64,000 nt of DNA from Aciduliprofundum sp. MAR08-339 (GTDB taxonomy: Archaea; Thermoplasmatota; Thermoplasmata; Thermoplasmatales; Aciduliprofundaceae). Below are positions 33,143-42,495 of the stretch, piece after piece. Position 1 is the stretch's first letter; each line of letters opens with the position of its first letter. The notes under the pieces are model-generated. The model did not search any database and was not told the DNA's origin. It saw nothing but the letters and a program-made list of their open reading frames with translations. The stretch lies in the NCBI RefSeq assembly GCF_000327505.1, contig NC_019942.1, forward strand, positions 558,001 through 622,000. The letters run 5' to 3'. The translations under genes were made by a program, and so were the position numbers.

Positions 33143-35881
33143 ATGAAGTACATATACGCGTATTTCCTGAAGGAGGACATAGAGAAGTTAAACGAAGTGG
33201 CACCCACCATGGCAGAGAAGAAGAAACTGCTCGGGGGCAAGGGAGCAGGGCTTGCAGAGATGACCAGGATCGGATTACCCGTTCCACCGGGTTACACCAT
33301 AACCACGGAAACCTGCATGAAGTATTTTGAGGAAAAGGGATTTCCAAAGGGGCTCTGGGAGGATGTTCTTGAAGCCACCAAGAAACTTGAAGAGCACACC
33401 GGCAAGAAATTTGGAAGTGAAGATAACCCACTTCTGGTATCTGTCCGCTCAGGTGCACCAATCAGTATGCCTGGAATGATGGATACCATTCTCAATCTCG
33501 GGCTCACGGAGAAGAGCGTTGAGGGTCTTGCCAAGCAGACCTCAAATCCCAGATTTGCTTGGGATGCTTATAGAAGACTCATACAGATGTTCGGTAATGT
33601 GGTTCTCGGGATAGAGCATAATGAGTTTGAGGAGGAACTTGAGAGGATAAAGGAGAAGTACGGAGCCAAGCAGGATGTGGATCTCACCGTGGATGCTCTT
33701 AAGGAACTGGTTGAGGCATACAAGAGGGTTTACAAGAGGCATGGCTATGAGTTTCCTCAGGACCCTTACGAGCAATTGAAAATGGCCATAAAGGCAGTTT
33801 TTGACTCCTGGAACAACGAGCGTGCCATAGTTTACAGGAAAATAAACAAGATCCCAGATGATATGGGCACTGCCGTTAATGTGGTTATGATGGTATTCGG
33901 TAACATGGGTGATGACAGCGGCACAGGTGTGGCATTCACACGCGATCCAAGAACAGGAGAGAAGCATCTTTATGGTGAGTTTTTACCCAATGCGCAGGGT
34001 GAGGATGTTGTCGCTGGAATTCGCACACCTCATGCAATAAACGAGTACAGCAAGCAGGATGCAAACCGTGATTTGCCCACGCTGGAAGAGTCTATGCCTG
34101 AAGTTTACAAGGAACTTCTGCACGTTGCCGAACTTCTTGAGAAGCACTACAAGGATATGCAGGATATTGAGTTCACCATTGAGAAGGGCAAATTGTATCT
34201 TCTGCAGACCAGAAATGGTAAGAGAACCGCAGCGGCGGCTGTACGCATAGCTGTTGAAATGGTTGATGAGGGGTTGATAACCAAGGAAGATGCCATAATG
34301 CGCGTTACTCCGGATAATGTGGATACCCTCCTGCATCCTCAGATAGATCCAAAGGCCAGGAAGGAGATAATCGCCAAGGGCCTAGCCGCAAGTCCTGGAG
34401 CAGCGGTTGGCAAGGTTGTTTTTGATCCAGATGAAGCGGTAGAGCTGGCAGAGAAGGGAGAGAGAGTTTTGCTTGTGCGTCCTGAAACAACGCCGGATGA
34501 TATCCACGGCATGAATGCGGCCCAGGGCATATTAACTGCGAGAGGTGGTATGACCTCCCATGCCGCTGTGGTTGCTAGAGCCATGGGCAAGCCCGCAGTG
34601 GTGGGCTGTGAGGAACTTAGCATCAATATGCGTGAGGGGTACTTTGTGGCCAGAGGACACAGGATAAATCACGGAGATATGATCACTATTGATGGAACAA
34701 CGGGCGAGGTTTATCTGGGAGAGGTGCCCCTTATTCCTCCATCCATAAGTGGAAATCTTGAGAGAATACTTGAGTGGGCAGATGAGATTCGCGTTCTAGG
34801 TGTGCGTGCAAATGCCGACACCCCTGAGCAGGCAAGAAGAGCCAGAGAATTTGGAGCGGAGGGAATTGGACTGGCAAGGACTGAGCACATGTTCTTCGGT
34901 GAGGAGCGCCTGCCCATAATGCAGGAGATGATAATGGCCCAGAGCAAGGAAGAGCGTGTGAAAGCCCTTGAAAAATTGCTGGTTATGCAGCGCAGTGACT
35001 TCATTGAATTTTTCCGCACCATGGAAGGGTTCCCTGTGATAATCCGACTCCTTGATCCCCCACTGCACGAGTTCCTGCCCAGCAGAGAGGAACTTACCGA
35101 GGAGATAAATGAACTCAAGATGAAACTTAAAGAGGCAATGAGTTTGAAGGAGATGGATTTGCTCCTATCTCAGATAAACGAGAGGAAGAGGGTACTGAAC
35201 GTGGTAAACGAACTGCACGAGTTCAACCCTATGCTTGGGTTCCGCGGCTGTAGACTTGGGATAATATATCCAGAGATATACGAGATGCAGGTCCGCGCCA
35301 TAATTCAGGCGGCTATTGAGGTCAAGCGCGAGGGTAAGGAAATATACCCGGAGATTATGATCCCGCTCATAGGGCATGTAAACGAGTTGAAGATCTTGAA
35401 GGAGGATCTTGAGAGGGTTGCCAGAGAGGAGATGGAGAAGGCCGGTGAGGAAATCAAATACATGTTCGGTACAATGATAGAGATACCCCGCGCAGCCTTA
35501 ACTGCCGACGAGATTGCCAAGGTTGCAGAGTTCTTCTCCTTCGGTACAAACGATCTCACGCAGATGACCTTCGGATACAGCAGAGACGATGCTCAGGCAA
35601 AGTTTCTTAAGAAGTATGTGGAGATGGGAATACTGAAGGATGATCCATTCAAGAGCCTTGACTGGGATGGTGTCGGGCAGCTTGTGAAGATGGGTGTTGA
35701 GAAGGGCCGCAGCACCAATCCAGATCTTGAGGCGGGTATATGCGGTGAGCACGGTGGCGACCCCAAGAGCATTGAGTTCTTCCATATGGCTGGGCTCAAC
35801 TATGTGTCCTGCTCTCCATATCGCGTGCCCATTGCAAGGCTCGCCGCAGCTCAGGCCCAGATAAAGCATCCCAGAAAGTAA
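33143..35881 (+). CDS. ppdK: Pyruvate, phosphate dikinase
   Basis: The 912-residue enzyme interconverts pyruvate, ATP and phosphate with PEP, AMP and pyrophosphate, linking peptide-derived pyruvate to gluconeogenesis or glycolysis. It contains the nucleotide-binding domain (LLGGKGAGLAEM, SVRSGAPISMPGMMDTILNLG), the phosphohistidine domain (ILTARGGMTSHAAVVARAMG), and the PEP/pyruvate barrel ending in AGICGEHGGDP with the catalytic Cys. ATG 33143 is chosen because AAAGGTGATT is 3 bases upstream; GTG 33134 lies inside that site. Confidence 0.97.
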   Translation: MKYIYAYFLKEDIEKLNEVAPTMAEKKKLLGGKGAGLAEMTRIGLPVPPGYTITTETCMKYFEEKGFPKGLWEDVLEATKKLEEHTGKKFGSEDNPLLVSVRSGAPISMPGMMDTILNLGLTEKSVEGLAKQTSNPRFAWDAYRRLIQMFGNVVLGIEHNEFEEELERIKEKYGAKQDVDLTVDALKELVEAYKRVYKRHGYEFPQDPYEQLKMAIKAVFDSWNNERAIVYRKINKIPDDMGTAVNVVMMVFGNMGDDSGTGVAFTRDPRTGEKHLYGEFLPNAQGEDVVAGIRTPHAINEYSKQDANRDLPTLEESMPEVYKELLHVAELLEKHYKDMQDIEFTIEKGKLYLLQTRNGKRTAAAAVRIAVEMVDEGLITKEDAIMRVTPDNVDTLLHPQIDPKARKEIIAKGLAASPGAAVGKVVFDPDEAVELAEKGERVLLVRPETTPDDIHGMNAAQGILTARGGMTSHAAVVARAMGKPAVVGCEELSINMREGYFVARGHRINHGDMITIDGTTGEVYLGEVPLIPPSISGNLERILEWADEIRVLGVRANADTPEQARRAREFGAEGIGLARTEHMFFGEERLPIMQEMIMAQSKEERVKALEKLLVMQRSDFIEFFRTMEGFPVIIRLLDPPLHEFLPSREELTEEINELKMKLKEAMSLKEMDLLLSQINERKRVLNVVNELHEFNPMLGFRGCRLGIIYPEIYEMQVRAIIQAAIEVKREGKEIYPEIMIPLIGHVNELKILKEDLERVAREEMEKAGEEIKYMFGTMIEIPRAALTADEIAKVAEFFSFGTNDLTQMTFGYSRDDAQAKFLKKYVEMGILKDDPFKSLDWDGVGQLVKMGVEKGRSTNPDLEAGICGEHGGDPKSIEFFHMAGLNYVSCSPYRVPIARLAAAQAQIKHPRK

Positions 35882-35908
35882 TTAATACCTCTTTTTTCTT
35901 CTCTTTCT

Positions 35909-36424
35909 GTGGAAGAGATTAGGCTTCATATTTTGCATCTCAATGAGGACGATCCTAAAAAATGTACGGCTAAAAAACTTGGGAGGTTTGGATATGCGAG
36001 ACTCACATCGCAGATTTCCCGCATACCGAGAGGGAGCATAATTCTCTCACCCTACACCTCCCGTGTTTTATCCCCGGCAGACAGGCGCACTGCTGAGAGG
36101 CAGGGAATAACCGCGGTGGACTGCTCTTGGAAGAATGCCAGGGAAACGTTCTACAGGCTGCGTGGAAATTTTCGTCGTTTGCCCTATCTCGTGGCTGTAA
36201 ATCCCACAAACTTCGGGCATCCTTATCAATTGAGCAGTGCTGAGGCTCTTGCCGCGTCCTTATATATAATCGGCTACAAGGAGCAGGCAAAAAAAATCAT
36301 GGGAATTTTTAAGTGGGGCCCGAATTTCTTTGTGGTAAATAAAGAGCCCCTTGATCTCTACGCTCATGCTGAGAGTTGGGAGGAAGTAATTAGCTATGAA
36401 AAAGAATTTTTGGAAATAACGTAA
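35909..36424 (+). CDS. tsr3: 16S rRNA aminocarboxypropyltransferase Tsr3 (DUF367)
   Basis: The 171-residue SAM-dependent enzyme transfers the aminocarboxypropyl group during small-subunit rRNA hypermodification. It shows the family pattern DDPKKCTAKKLGRFG, SRVLSPADRRTAERQGITAVDCSW, LPYLVAVNPTNFGHPYQLSSAEALAA and IFKWGPNFF. GTG 35909 is supported by ATTAATACC (35881-35889) at leaderless distance. A T-rich run (35890-35908) between it and ppdK may end the ppdK transcript. Confidence 0.92.
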   Translation: MEEIRLHILHLNEDDPKKCTAKKLGRFGYARLTSQISRIPRGSIILSPYTSRVLSPADRRTAERQGITAVDCSWKNARETFYRLRGNFRRLPYLVAVNPTNFGHPYQLSSAEALAASLYIIGYKEQAKKIMGIFKWGPNFFVVNKEPLDLYAHAESWEEVISYEKEFLEIT

Positions 36425-36523
36425 AATTCAAGGAAAATTTAATGAAAATTGCACAAATTTTGGACCTATGTCTTTTTTAAAACTACAAAAATTTATTATT
36501 TTTTAGGAACCTTTCTCTGGCTG

Positions 36524-36934
36524 ATGACCGATGTCAAGGACTGGGAATACTTTGCGAAACTTCAAAAGAATAATCCTCTTAAAATATACTATCCCCTTTG
36601 TGGGGGTGGCGAGGAATGCATATCAGCTTGTCCGTTTGGAGATGAGATATGGGATGTTGTGGAAATGAAAGTCTCTCTATTTGGATTCAATTACAAAATC
36701 AGAAGGAGGCCTGTGATGGCGCATCCAGAACTTTGTAAAAGGTGCAACATATGTGTAGAGGCATGTCCCACAGGAGCTCTTAGACCTGCAGGAAAGGAAG
36801 TTAAGCATCCTGGATTTGTTCTACTTTACAACACTCTGAAACTCCCATTCAAAAAGAGATATGGTATAAAATTTGTGTTTAGAGATGAACACAAAAACAA
36901 ATTTTTGAAAAATAATTCAAAAGAGTCAGGGTGA
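36524..36934 (+). CDS. Two-cluster ferredoxin-like protein
   Basis: The 136-residue protein has two iron-sulfur motifs. CGGGEECISACP is spaced C-x5-C-x3-C, while CKRCNICVEACP is a standard 4Fe-4S motif. The first is unusual and may bind a cluster with a ligand from elsewhere. The C-terminal basic segment is probably peripheral. ATG 36524 lies about 30 bases after TATA-like AATTTATTAT (36490-36499). The last bases overlap the convergent alcohol dehydrogenase gene. It may serve that enzyme or other redox partners, but nothing shows this directly. Confidence 0.82.
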   Translation: MTDVKDWEYFAKLQKNNPLKIYYPLCGGGEECISACPFGDEIWDVVEMKVSLFGFNYKIRRRPVMAHPELCKRCNICVEACPTGALRPAGKEVKHPGFVLLYNTLKLPFKKRYGIKFVFRDEHKNKFLKNNSKESG

Positions 36935-37936
36935 AAATCTAATCACCTGCACCATACCATTAATTTCTCCTTTTTTCAGGCGTATCATCGCCTCGGGTAC
37001 CTCTTCAAATTTCACCATTTCCTTCTCTATCGTTAGACCAAGTCTGTTTGCAATCTCTATGAACTCCCTGCCGTAATCCCTCCGAACCTGGTATATGGTC
37101 TTTATCTTCCTGCCCCAGAGGTTCGCGGTGTAGTTCTGGATGGTTATTGGACTCATCGTTACCGCTCCAAGCACAAGCGTTGCCGCAGGAACGGAATTCT
37201 CTAATGCTCTCTCCACAAGATTCCCGGCGGTGGGAAAGAATATGAAAGCGTCCACCTTATTTGGAAAATTCTCCCTTGCGAGATTTCCGACCCAATCAGC
37301 TCCATAATCAAGTGCAATTCTTTTATGCTCTTCGCTCCGGGTGCTGATGTACACCTCAATGCCCATGCTCTTTGCCACGCGGAGAATGTAATATGCGGTG
37401 GGCCCGAATCCCAGCATACCCAGGCGCTCGCCCTCCCTTATCTCTGAAATTCGGAATGCGTAATGACCAGTTATCCCAGGACACATTATGGGTGCGAGGT
37501 CTTCAGGGGGGAGGGAAATATTACGGAGATCAAAGGCGTAATCTTCGTGAACAAGCACATACTCAGCGAAGCCGCCATCCACATCGTAGCCCGTTCTCTT
37601 TATGTTAGGGCAGTAGTTTTCATCGCCTCGCATACAATATTTGCATTTGCCGCAGGTGGAGTTGAGCCAGGAGATACCCACACGATCCCCTTTTTTGAAT
37701 CTCCTCGCCTCATCTCCCAGCGAATCCACGATGCCCACAATCTCGTGCCCCGGAATTATTGGTCTCTTGCTCAAAGGAATATCTCCCTCCGCAATGTGCA
37801 GATCAGTGCGGCAGATACCGCAGTGCGTGACCTTAACGCGGATTTCCTTGCCGCGCGGCTCGGGAATCGGCACCTCACGCATTTGCAGAGGGCCCTCTTC
37901 TATTGGTTTTTGCTCCTCAACTAGCCAGGCTTTCAT
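36926..37936 (-). CDS. Zinc-dependent alcohol dehydrogenase
   Basis: The 336-residue medium-chain dehydrogenase has catalytic zinc ligands in THCGICRTDLH and PGHEIVG. The structural zinc site has four Cys in CGKCKYCMRGDENYC, and the Rossmann motif is LGFGPTAYYILR. ATG 37936 gives the conserved start MKAWLVEEQKP; upstream codons add nothing conserved. It could reduce aldehydes from amino-acid fermentation or oxidise alcohols. Substrate cannot be assigned. Confidence 0.93.
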   Translation of the reverse strand: MKAWLVEEQKPIEEGPLQMREVPIPEPRGKEIRVKVTHCGICRTDLHIAEGDIPLSKRPIIPGHEIVGIVDSLGDEARRFKKGDRVGISWLNSTCGKCKYCMRGDENYCPNIKRTGYDVDGGFAEYVLVHEDYAFDLRNISLPPEDLAPIMCPGITGHYAFRISEIREGERLGMLGFGPTAYYILRVAKSMGIEVYISTRSEEHKRIALDYGADWVGNLARENFPNKVDAFIFFPTAGNLVERALENSVPAATLVLGAVTMSPITIQNYTANLWGRKIKTIYQVRRDYGREFIEIANRLGLTIEKEMVKFEEVPEAMIRLKKGEINGMVQVIRFSP

Positions 37937-38027
37937 AATGGGATATGGTGGTAAGAAGTAAAATGTTTTTCTGATACTTCGGCGGCACATATTTATACAG
38001 TTAAAACTAAAAGCAATGGGTGAAAAT

Positions 38028-38777
38028 ATGGATTGGTATTTCCCGTGGCTGGAAGATAAAGAGAGAATTAAGCATGCCTTAAATTTGAAGAGGCGTAGAA
38101 ATTATTACAGACTTGTTGTAAGAGACGATACGAGGGAATTTTTCTTGAGAGCATATCCCACGAAGGTTGAGGCGAGGAGTGCGTTGCTTCTGTTTCAGGA
38201 GGCTGTATGGGAGGAGAGGAAAGTGCATGATTATGTTCCTCAGGTTATTGATTGGGAGGGAAATGTAATTTATGATGGTTCCCGATTTTTGCCGGACTAT
38301 TCGTACGAAGTTGTGGCCATACCCGAGATAATCTACGGGATAAGGGCAGCGCTTCTTGAAAAGGAAAATAAGAAGTATCTTATGGTGACCATTATTGATG
38401 ACATTTTTATCTTGCCCGTGGATTATGAGTTTCCAATTGAAAAGAAATGGATTGTGGTAGTAGCCAAAAAGGAGGATGTTGGAATCAATTTTGAAACGGT
38501 GGAAATGGACAACTGGAAGGAGGCAGAAATCTATGCTTGGGACTATGCTATGGAGTCACACTCCTGGGAGGAAATCATTGTGGTAAGCGACATTGGTGGA
38601 GTTTACGGCTCGATAGTGAGGGTCTATGAACATGCTCCTGTTCCCTGGAGAGGTCCTAAGGATCCGATTTTGGTTATGGGCGATAAGTTTGACAGGATTT
38701 ACCTGAAACTGCCCAATAGGAAGCGGATCTCCACCTTCCGTGGATTCTATCTTCGCTATATGCGGGGGGCATGGTAG
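38028..38777 (+). CDS. Hypothetical protein paired with the alarmone-hydrolase-like gene
   Basis: I do not recognise this 249-residue protein. It has an alpha/beta look with many aromatic residues (MDWYFPWLEDKERIKHAL, FFLRAYPTKVEARSALLLFQE, VVAIPEIIYGIRAALLEK, KKYLMVTIIDDIFILPVDYEF), no membrane helix and no obvious catalytic motif. GGGTGA (38018-38023) favours ATG 38028 over 38016; ATTTATAC (37990-37997) is the TATA. One base separates its stop from the HD-protein start, so they form an operon. Confidence 0.7.
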   Translation: MDWYFPWLEDKERIKHALNLKRRRNYYRLVVRDDTREFFLRAYPTKVEARSALLLFQEAVWEERKVHDYVPQVIDWEGNVIYDGSRFLPDYSYEVVAIPEIIYGIRAALLEKENKKYLMVTIIDDIFILPVDYEFPIEKKWIVVVAKKEDVGINFETVEMDNWKEAEIYAWDYAMESHSWEEIIVVSDIGGVYGSIVRVYEHAPVPWRGPKDPILVMGDKFDRIYLKLPNRKRISTFRGFYLRYMRGAW

Positions 38778-38778
38778 G

Positions 38779-39582
38779 ATGGTGTGTAAAAGGATGAACT
38801 CTCCCACGATTCCCGGTGATGGCTCTTTTGAGCACTGGCTCCACGGTGGGCACTGGCTGATGGCAAAATCTGGAATAATGCTACCCAGCACATACCGCAC
38901 TTATCCCGGGCTTGGGGACAAGAATGACAGAAGAACGGTGCTCATTGATCCCTGTTTTCAGGAAGAGGACCTGAGAATATGGCTTGAGTCTCGTGGATAT
39001 CTGAATGATAGGGTGGAGAGGGCAATAGAACTTGCCAAGAAAGCACACTGGGAGCAGAGAAGAGACGATGGCTCCCCTTATCTGGAACAGCACATATATC
39101 CTGTGGCTGCAATGGTACTGAGGACTCGCGCTCTCAAGGGGAAACTCCTGGATGAATACAGGAGTACATTTTCCGAGAAACCCGCTCCGAATTTCTCGCC
39201 CCATAATTTGAAGGATATGGTAATCGTTGCCCTGCTGCATGATTCACTTGAAGATAGCTATATTGATGAGAATATCCTGAAGGAGGAATTTGGAGAGAAG
39301 GTTTACAGAATGGTGAAGATTCTAACCAAGAAAAGACCATGGGAGAAATCATACAAAATGGATGATTATACGGCAAATATAAGAAATGGTCCCCAAGAGG
39401 TCAGAATAGTGAAACTTGCTGATCGCCTCAACAACATTTTTTGTCTCCAGCACACATCTGAGGAGAAGATGAGATGGTACCTTGATGACACGCTCAGATG
39501 GTACTATCCCCTTGCTGCCGAGACGTTGGCTTATTTTCATCTCTGGTACTACAGGACGCTCAAATCCCTTGGTGTTATTTAG
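38779..39582 (+). CDS. RSH-type HD hydrolase (small alarmone hydrolase-like)
   Basis: The 267-residue protein contains the (p)ppGpp-hydrolase signature of RelA/SpoT and Mesh1: AIELAKKAHWEQRRDDGSPYLEQH (H105), VALLHDSLEDS (H154, D155, E158, D159) and VKLADRLNNI (D215, N218). No synthetase, TGS or ACT domain follows, so it is hydrolase-only. The first 60 residues are not conserved. It may hydrolyse (p)ppGpp or, like Mesh1, NADPH; the neighbouring nnr gene repairs NADPHX, which makes a nicotinamide-nucleotide substrate worth considering. Confidence 0.85.
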   Translation: MVCKRMNSPTIPGDGSFEHWLHGGHWLMAKSGIMLPSTYRTYPGLGDKNDRRTVLIDPCFQEEDLRIWLESRGYLNDRVERAIELAKKAHWEQRRDDGSPYLEQHIYPVAAMVLRTRALKGKLLDEYRSTFSEKPAPNFSPHNLKDMVIVALLHDSLEDSYIDENILKEEFGEKVYRMVKILTKKRPWEKSYKMDDYTANIRNGPQEVRIVKLADRLNNIFCLQHTSEEKMRWYLDDTLRWYYPLAAETLAYFHLWYYRTLKSLGVI

Positions 39583-39588
39583 AGATAA

Positions 39589-41160
39589 TCAAACCACCTC
39601 AATCTCATACTTCCTCCGCACCCTGTCAAAATCCTCACGAATGCGCCGTACTGCCTCAGGCAGAGCGTTCATAATGTCCCTTGCAGTCATCCCATCCTCA
39701 CCGATTCTCTCTGCCGCAATATCCCCAGCGAGGCCATGCACAAACACGCCCATGCGCACAGCATCCTCAAATTTCAATCCCAGGCCGAACATCGCTGCTA
39801 TGGTGCCTGTGAGAACATCGCCGCTGCCTGCTGTGGCCATTCCGGAATTACCTGTCATATTGATGTAAACTCTTCCATCAGGCATGGCGATTAGGGTGTG
39901 CGCGCCTTTGAGCACAAGAATTGCTCCATGTTCCATGCTGAACTCCCTCGCAACTTCAATTCTATTTTTCAGAATATCCTTAACCGATATTCCAGTTAGG
40001 CGGGCCATCTCTCCTGGATGAGGAGTCAAAACGATGTTCTCTTTACCCTCCAGTACTTCAAGATATTTACTCAACGCCGTCAATCCATCACCGTCAACCA
40101 GGATGGGTTTATTTATTTCTTTTATCAAATCCACCATGAGCTTTTGTGTTCTCTCATTTAATGATGTTCCCGGACCTATGACAACAAAATCCTCGCTTCT
40201 TGCAATCTTCAGTATTTCTTCCTTGGCAATGTAGCTTATACTTCCCTCATCCGTCTCCGGCATGGGGTGAAAAACGATCTCCCTTCCCTGGGTGCCGATA
40301 AATGGCACCACAGATTCTGCGGTGGCAAGACGAGAATACCCCCCTCCGGCTTTGAGGAAAGATAATGCCGAGAAGTATGGTGCACCGTAGTATTTCCTTG
40401 CACCTGCCACAAAAAGCACATCTCCGAATGTGCCCTTGTGCCCATCCCTTTTTCTGGGAGGTAAGGGCATGGGATCGTTTGTGAGAATATTTATCTCTTC
40501 ATCCTCATAATTCTCCGGTGGAAAAGATATGTGCGAGACATACAATTTTCCGCAGTACTCAAACCCTGGATAAAGGACATTTCCTATCTTTGGCAATCCA
40601 AAGGTGACTGTGTAATCCGCTCGCACTGCAACGCCCATAACCTCGCCGGTGTTACCGTTTATCCCCGAGGGTATGTCCACCGAAAACACGAGCTTTGCAA
40701 GGCTATTTATTAGATCAATCGCCTCTGCGTACTTTCCCTCAACATTGCGCGATATTCCCGTGCCCAGTATTCCGTCAATAATGGCATCCGCTCGCTCCAC
40801 CTCGTACTCAATCATCGCATTTCTGCCCTCAAATCTCTCCATAGGTATGCCTATTCTCTCCGCAATCTCGTAGTTCATCCTCGCCGCTCCCTTATATTTT
40901 GAGGGATCGCTCATAAGATAAATTTTCACATCAGCGCCGTTGGAAAATAATTTTCTGGATAAGGTGATTGCATCTCCCCCATTGTTCCCCGGCCCTGCGA
41001 AGGCCACGAATTTTTTCCCCTTCAACTCTCCAAAATGCCTCAGGATCACGAAGTACAGCGAATGCGCCGCATTTTCCATAAGCAACTTATCCTCAATTCC
41101 ATACTTCTCAATGGCCCTTTTATCCAAATTATGCATCTGCTCCACGGTGCTTATTCTCAT
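39589..41160 (-). CDS. nnr: Bifunctional NAD(P)HX epimerase/ADP-dependent dehydratase
   Basis: The 523-residue fusion protein repairs hydrated NADH and NADPH. The N-terminal epimerase domain (about 1-215) contains FAGPGNNGGDAITLSRKL and DGILGTGISR. The C-terminal dehydratase (about 225-510, ribokinase-like) contains VIGPGTSLNERT, VDGDGLTAL, LTPHPGEMARL and NSGMATAGSGDVLTG. It runs convergent to the HD hydrolase, 6 bases away. Heat-driven NAD(P)H hydration makes this enzyme useful in thermophiles. Confidence 0.96.
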   Translation of the reverse strand: MRISTVEQMHNLDKRAIEKYGIEDKLLMENAAHSLYFVILRHFGELKGKKFVAFAGPGNNGGDAITLSRKLFSNGADVKIYLMSDPSKYKGAARMNYEIAERIGIPMERFEGRNAMIEYEVERADAIIDGILGTGISRNVEGKYAEAIDLINSLAKLVFSVDIPSGINGNTGEVMGVAVRADYTVTFGLPKIGNVLYPGFEYCGKLYVSHISFPPENYEDEEINILTNDPMPLPPRKRDGHKGTFGDVLFVAGARKYYGAPYFSALSFLKAGGGYSRLATAESVVPFIGTQGREIVFHPMPETDEGSISYIAKEEILKIARSEDFVVIGPGTSLNERTQKLMVDLIKEINKPILVDGDGLTALSKYLEVLEGKENIVLTPHPGEMARLTGISVKDILKNRIEVAREFSMEHGAILVLKGAHTLIAMPDGRVYINMTGNSGMATAGSGDVLTGTIAAMFGLGLKFEDAVRMGVFVHGLAGDIAAERIGEDGMTARDIMNALPEAVRRIREDFDRVRRKYEIEVV

Positions 41161-41241
41161 CTCACATCACCACAACAGCATGCCAAGACAAGAGATTAAA
41201 CTTTTCCATAATATTTTTGTATGCGATTTTAATATTGGTAG

Positions 41242-42408
41242 GTGAAAATTTTACCTTTTAAAAAACTACCACGATATGCGCGAAATTTGATAATTTACTA
41301 TACCATAGCTGAGCCAGGAGTAATTGGATATGTGATATTCAACGCATATCTGTTCAAACTTGGTTATTCCGTGATTTATGTGGGTGGTATTATTTCTGCA
41401 TCATCATTTCTCTCCGCAGCGTTACTTCCTCTGCTTGGGTACCTCTCCGATAAGAGAATAAACGCAAAATATTACCTTATGGTTCTGGAAACCCTTGTTG
41501 GTATTAGTTTTTTGATTTACGCAGTGGCTTATAATGGTGCGTGGATATTCATGGGGCGTATTCTTTTCTCCACTGCCATGCTATTCTCATTCTCTTACAG
41601 CGTCTATGAAAGGGAGGTTTATACAGAGGAAATTATGGAAGAGATATATGTGTGGCACTGGATTCTTCCATCTCTTGGAGGAATGGTATCTTATCTTGCA
41701 GGTTTCATATATTTCTCAATTTTTCCTAATGTTCAAGCCATGCGTTTATATTATCTCCTATTTGGCACGATGTTTCCTTTTTTCGTGGTTTACATATATT
41801 TTTATCTGCCGAATCTTCCAATTTATCGGAAGAGAGAAAAATTGATCATACCAAGAAGATTTTTGAAGATACTGATAACTTTCATTCTGTTCAATCTCAC
41901 CTCTTATTTTCTCTTTGGCATAGCCCTGGATAATTTGATCATCAATTATTTTGGAGCAGGTGTTGCGATAATAGTGTTTTTGTCACTTGGGGATAGCGTT
42001 CTATCCTTTTTATCCAGTATTTTAAAGGCACATATTTCGCAAGAGATCTGGCCCAGATTGCCCTACCTCTCAATAGGAGGAATGGGAATAATTGCGATTT
42101 TGCTATTCCTTCTTGACTATTTTAAATTGGCCACGATACTTCTATTTATACTCTTCTATCTTCTTATAGCTTTCCTCTACCCTCTCTGGCATATGGGCTT
42201 CAAACCCCTCCTGCAGAGTTCCATACCCAGAGAGTATAGGGGCACAATATTTTCCAGTCTCTCATCCTTAACTAGGATCATAAACATACCACTGGCCTTT
42301 ATAACAGCGTTAATAATATCCATCTGGAGTGCCTTCTCACCCCTTCTCCTGGCAGGCATATTGGCCTTTTTAACACTAGTCGCATTGCATATTACAGTGG
42401 GGAAGTAA
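41242..42408 (+). CDS. Major facilitator superfamily transporter
   Basis: The 388-residue membrane protein has about 11-12 helices. A cytosolic loop after helix 2 (LGYLSDKRINAKYY) matches the MFS loop motif, and a second half begins near 205 after a basic loop (KREKLIIPRRF). Substrate is not evident; the SPREYRG-like IPREYRGTIFSSLSSL near the end is common in drug and sugar exporters. GTG 41242 follows ATTTTAATATT (41226-41236). It does not overlap its neighbours. Confidence 0.85.
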   Translation: MKILPFKKLPRYARNLIIYYTIAEPGVIGYVIFNAYLFKLGYSVIYVGGIISASSFLSAALLPLLGYLSDKRINAKYYLMVLETLVGISFLIYAVAYNGAWIFMGRILFSTAMLFSFSYSVYEREVYTEEIMEEIYVWHWILPSLGGMVSYLAGFIYFSIFPNVQAMRLYYLLFGTMFPFFVVYIYFYLPNLPIYRKREKLIIPRRFLKILITFILFNLTSYFLFGIALDNLIINYFGAGVAIIVFLSLGDSVLSFLSSILKAHISQEIWPRLPYLSIGGMGIIAILLFLLDYFKLATILLFILFYLLIAFLYPLWHMGFKPLLQSSIPREYRGTIFSSLSSLTRIINIPLAFITALIISIWSAFSPLLLAGILAFLTLVALHITVGK

Positions 42409-42495
42409 TTTTTTTCGATCTTAGGGCATACGCCAAAAATCTATCTGAGAGAGATACCACGGCATAATGCTTCTATCTATCTTTCATATGCTCAC

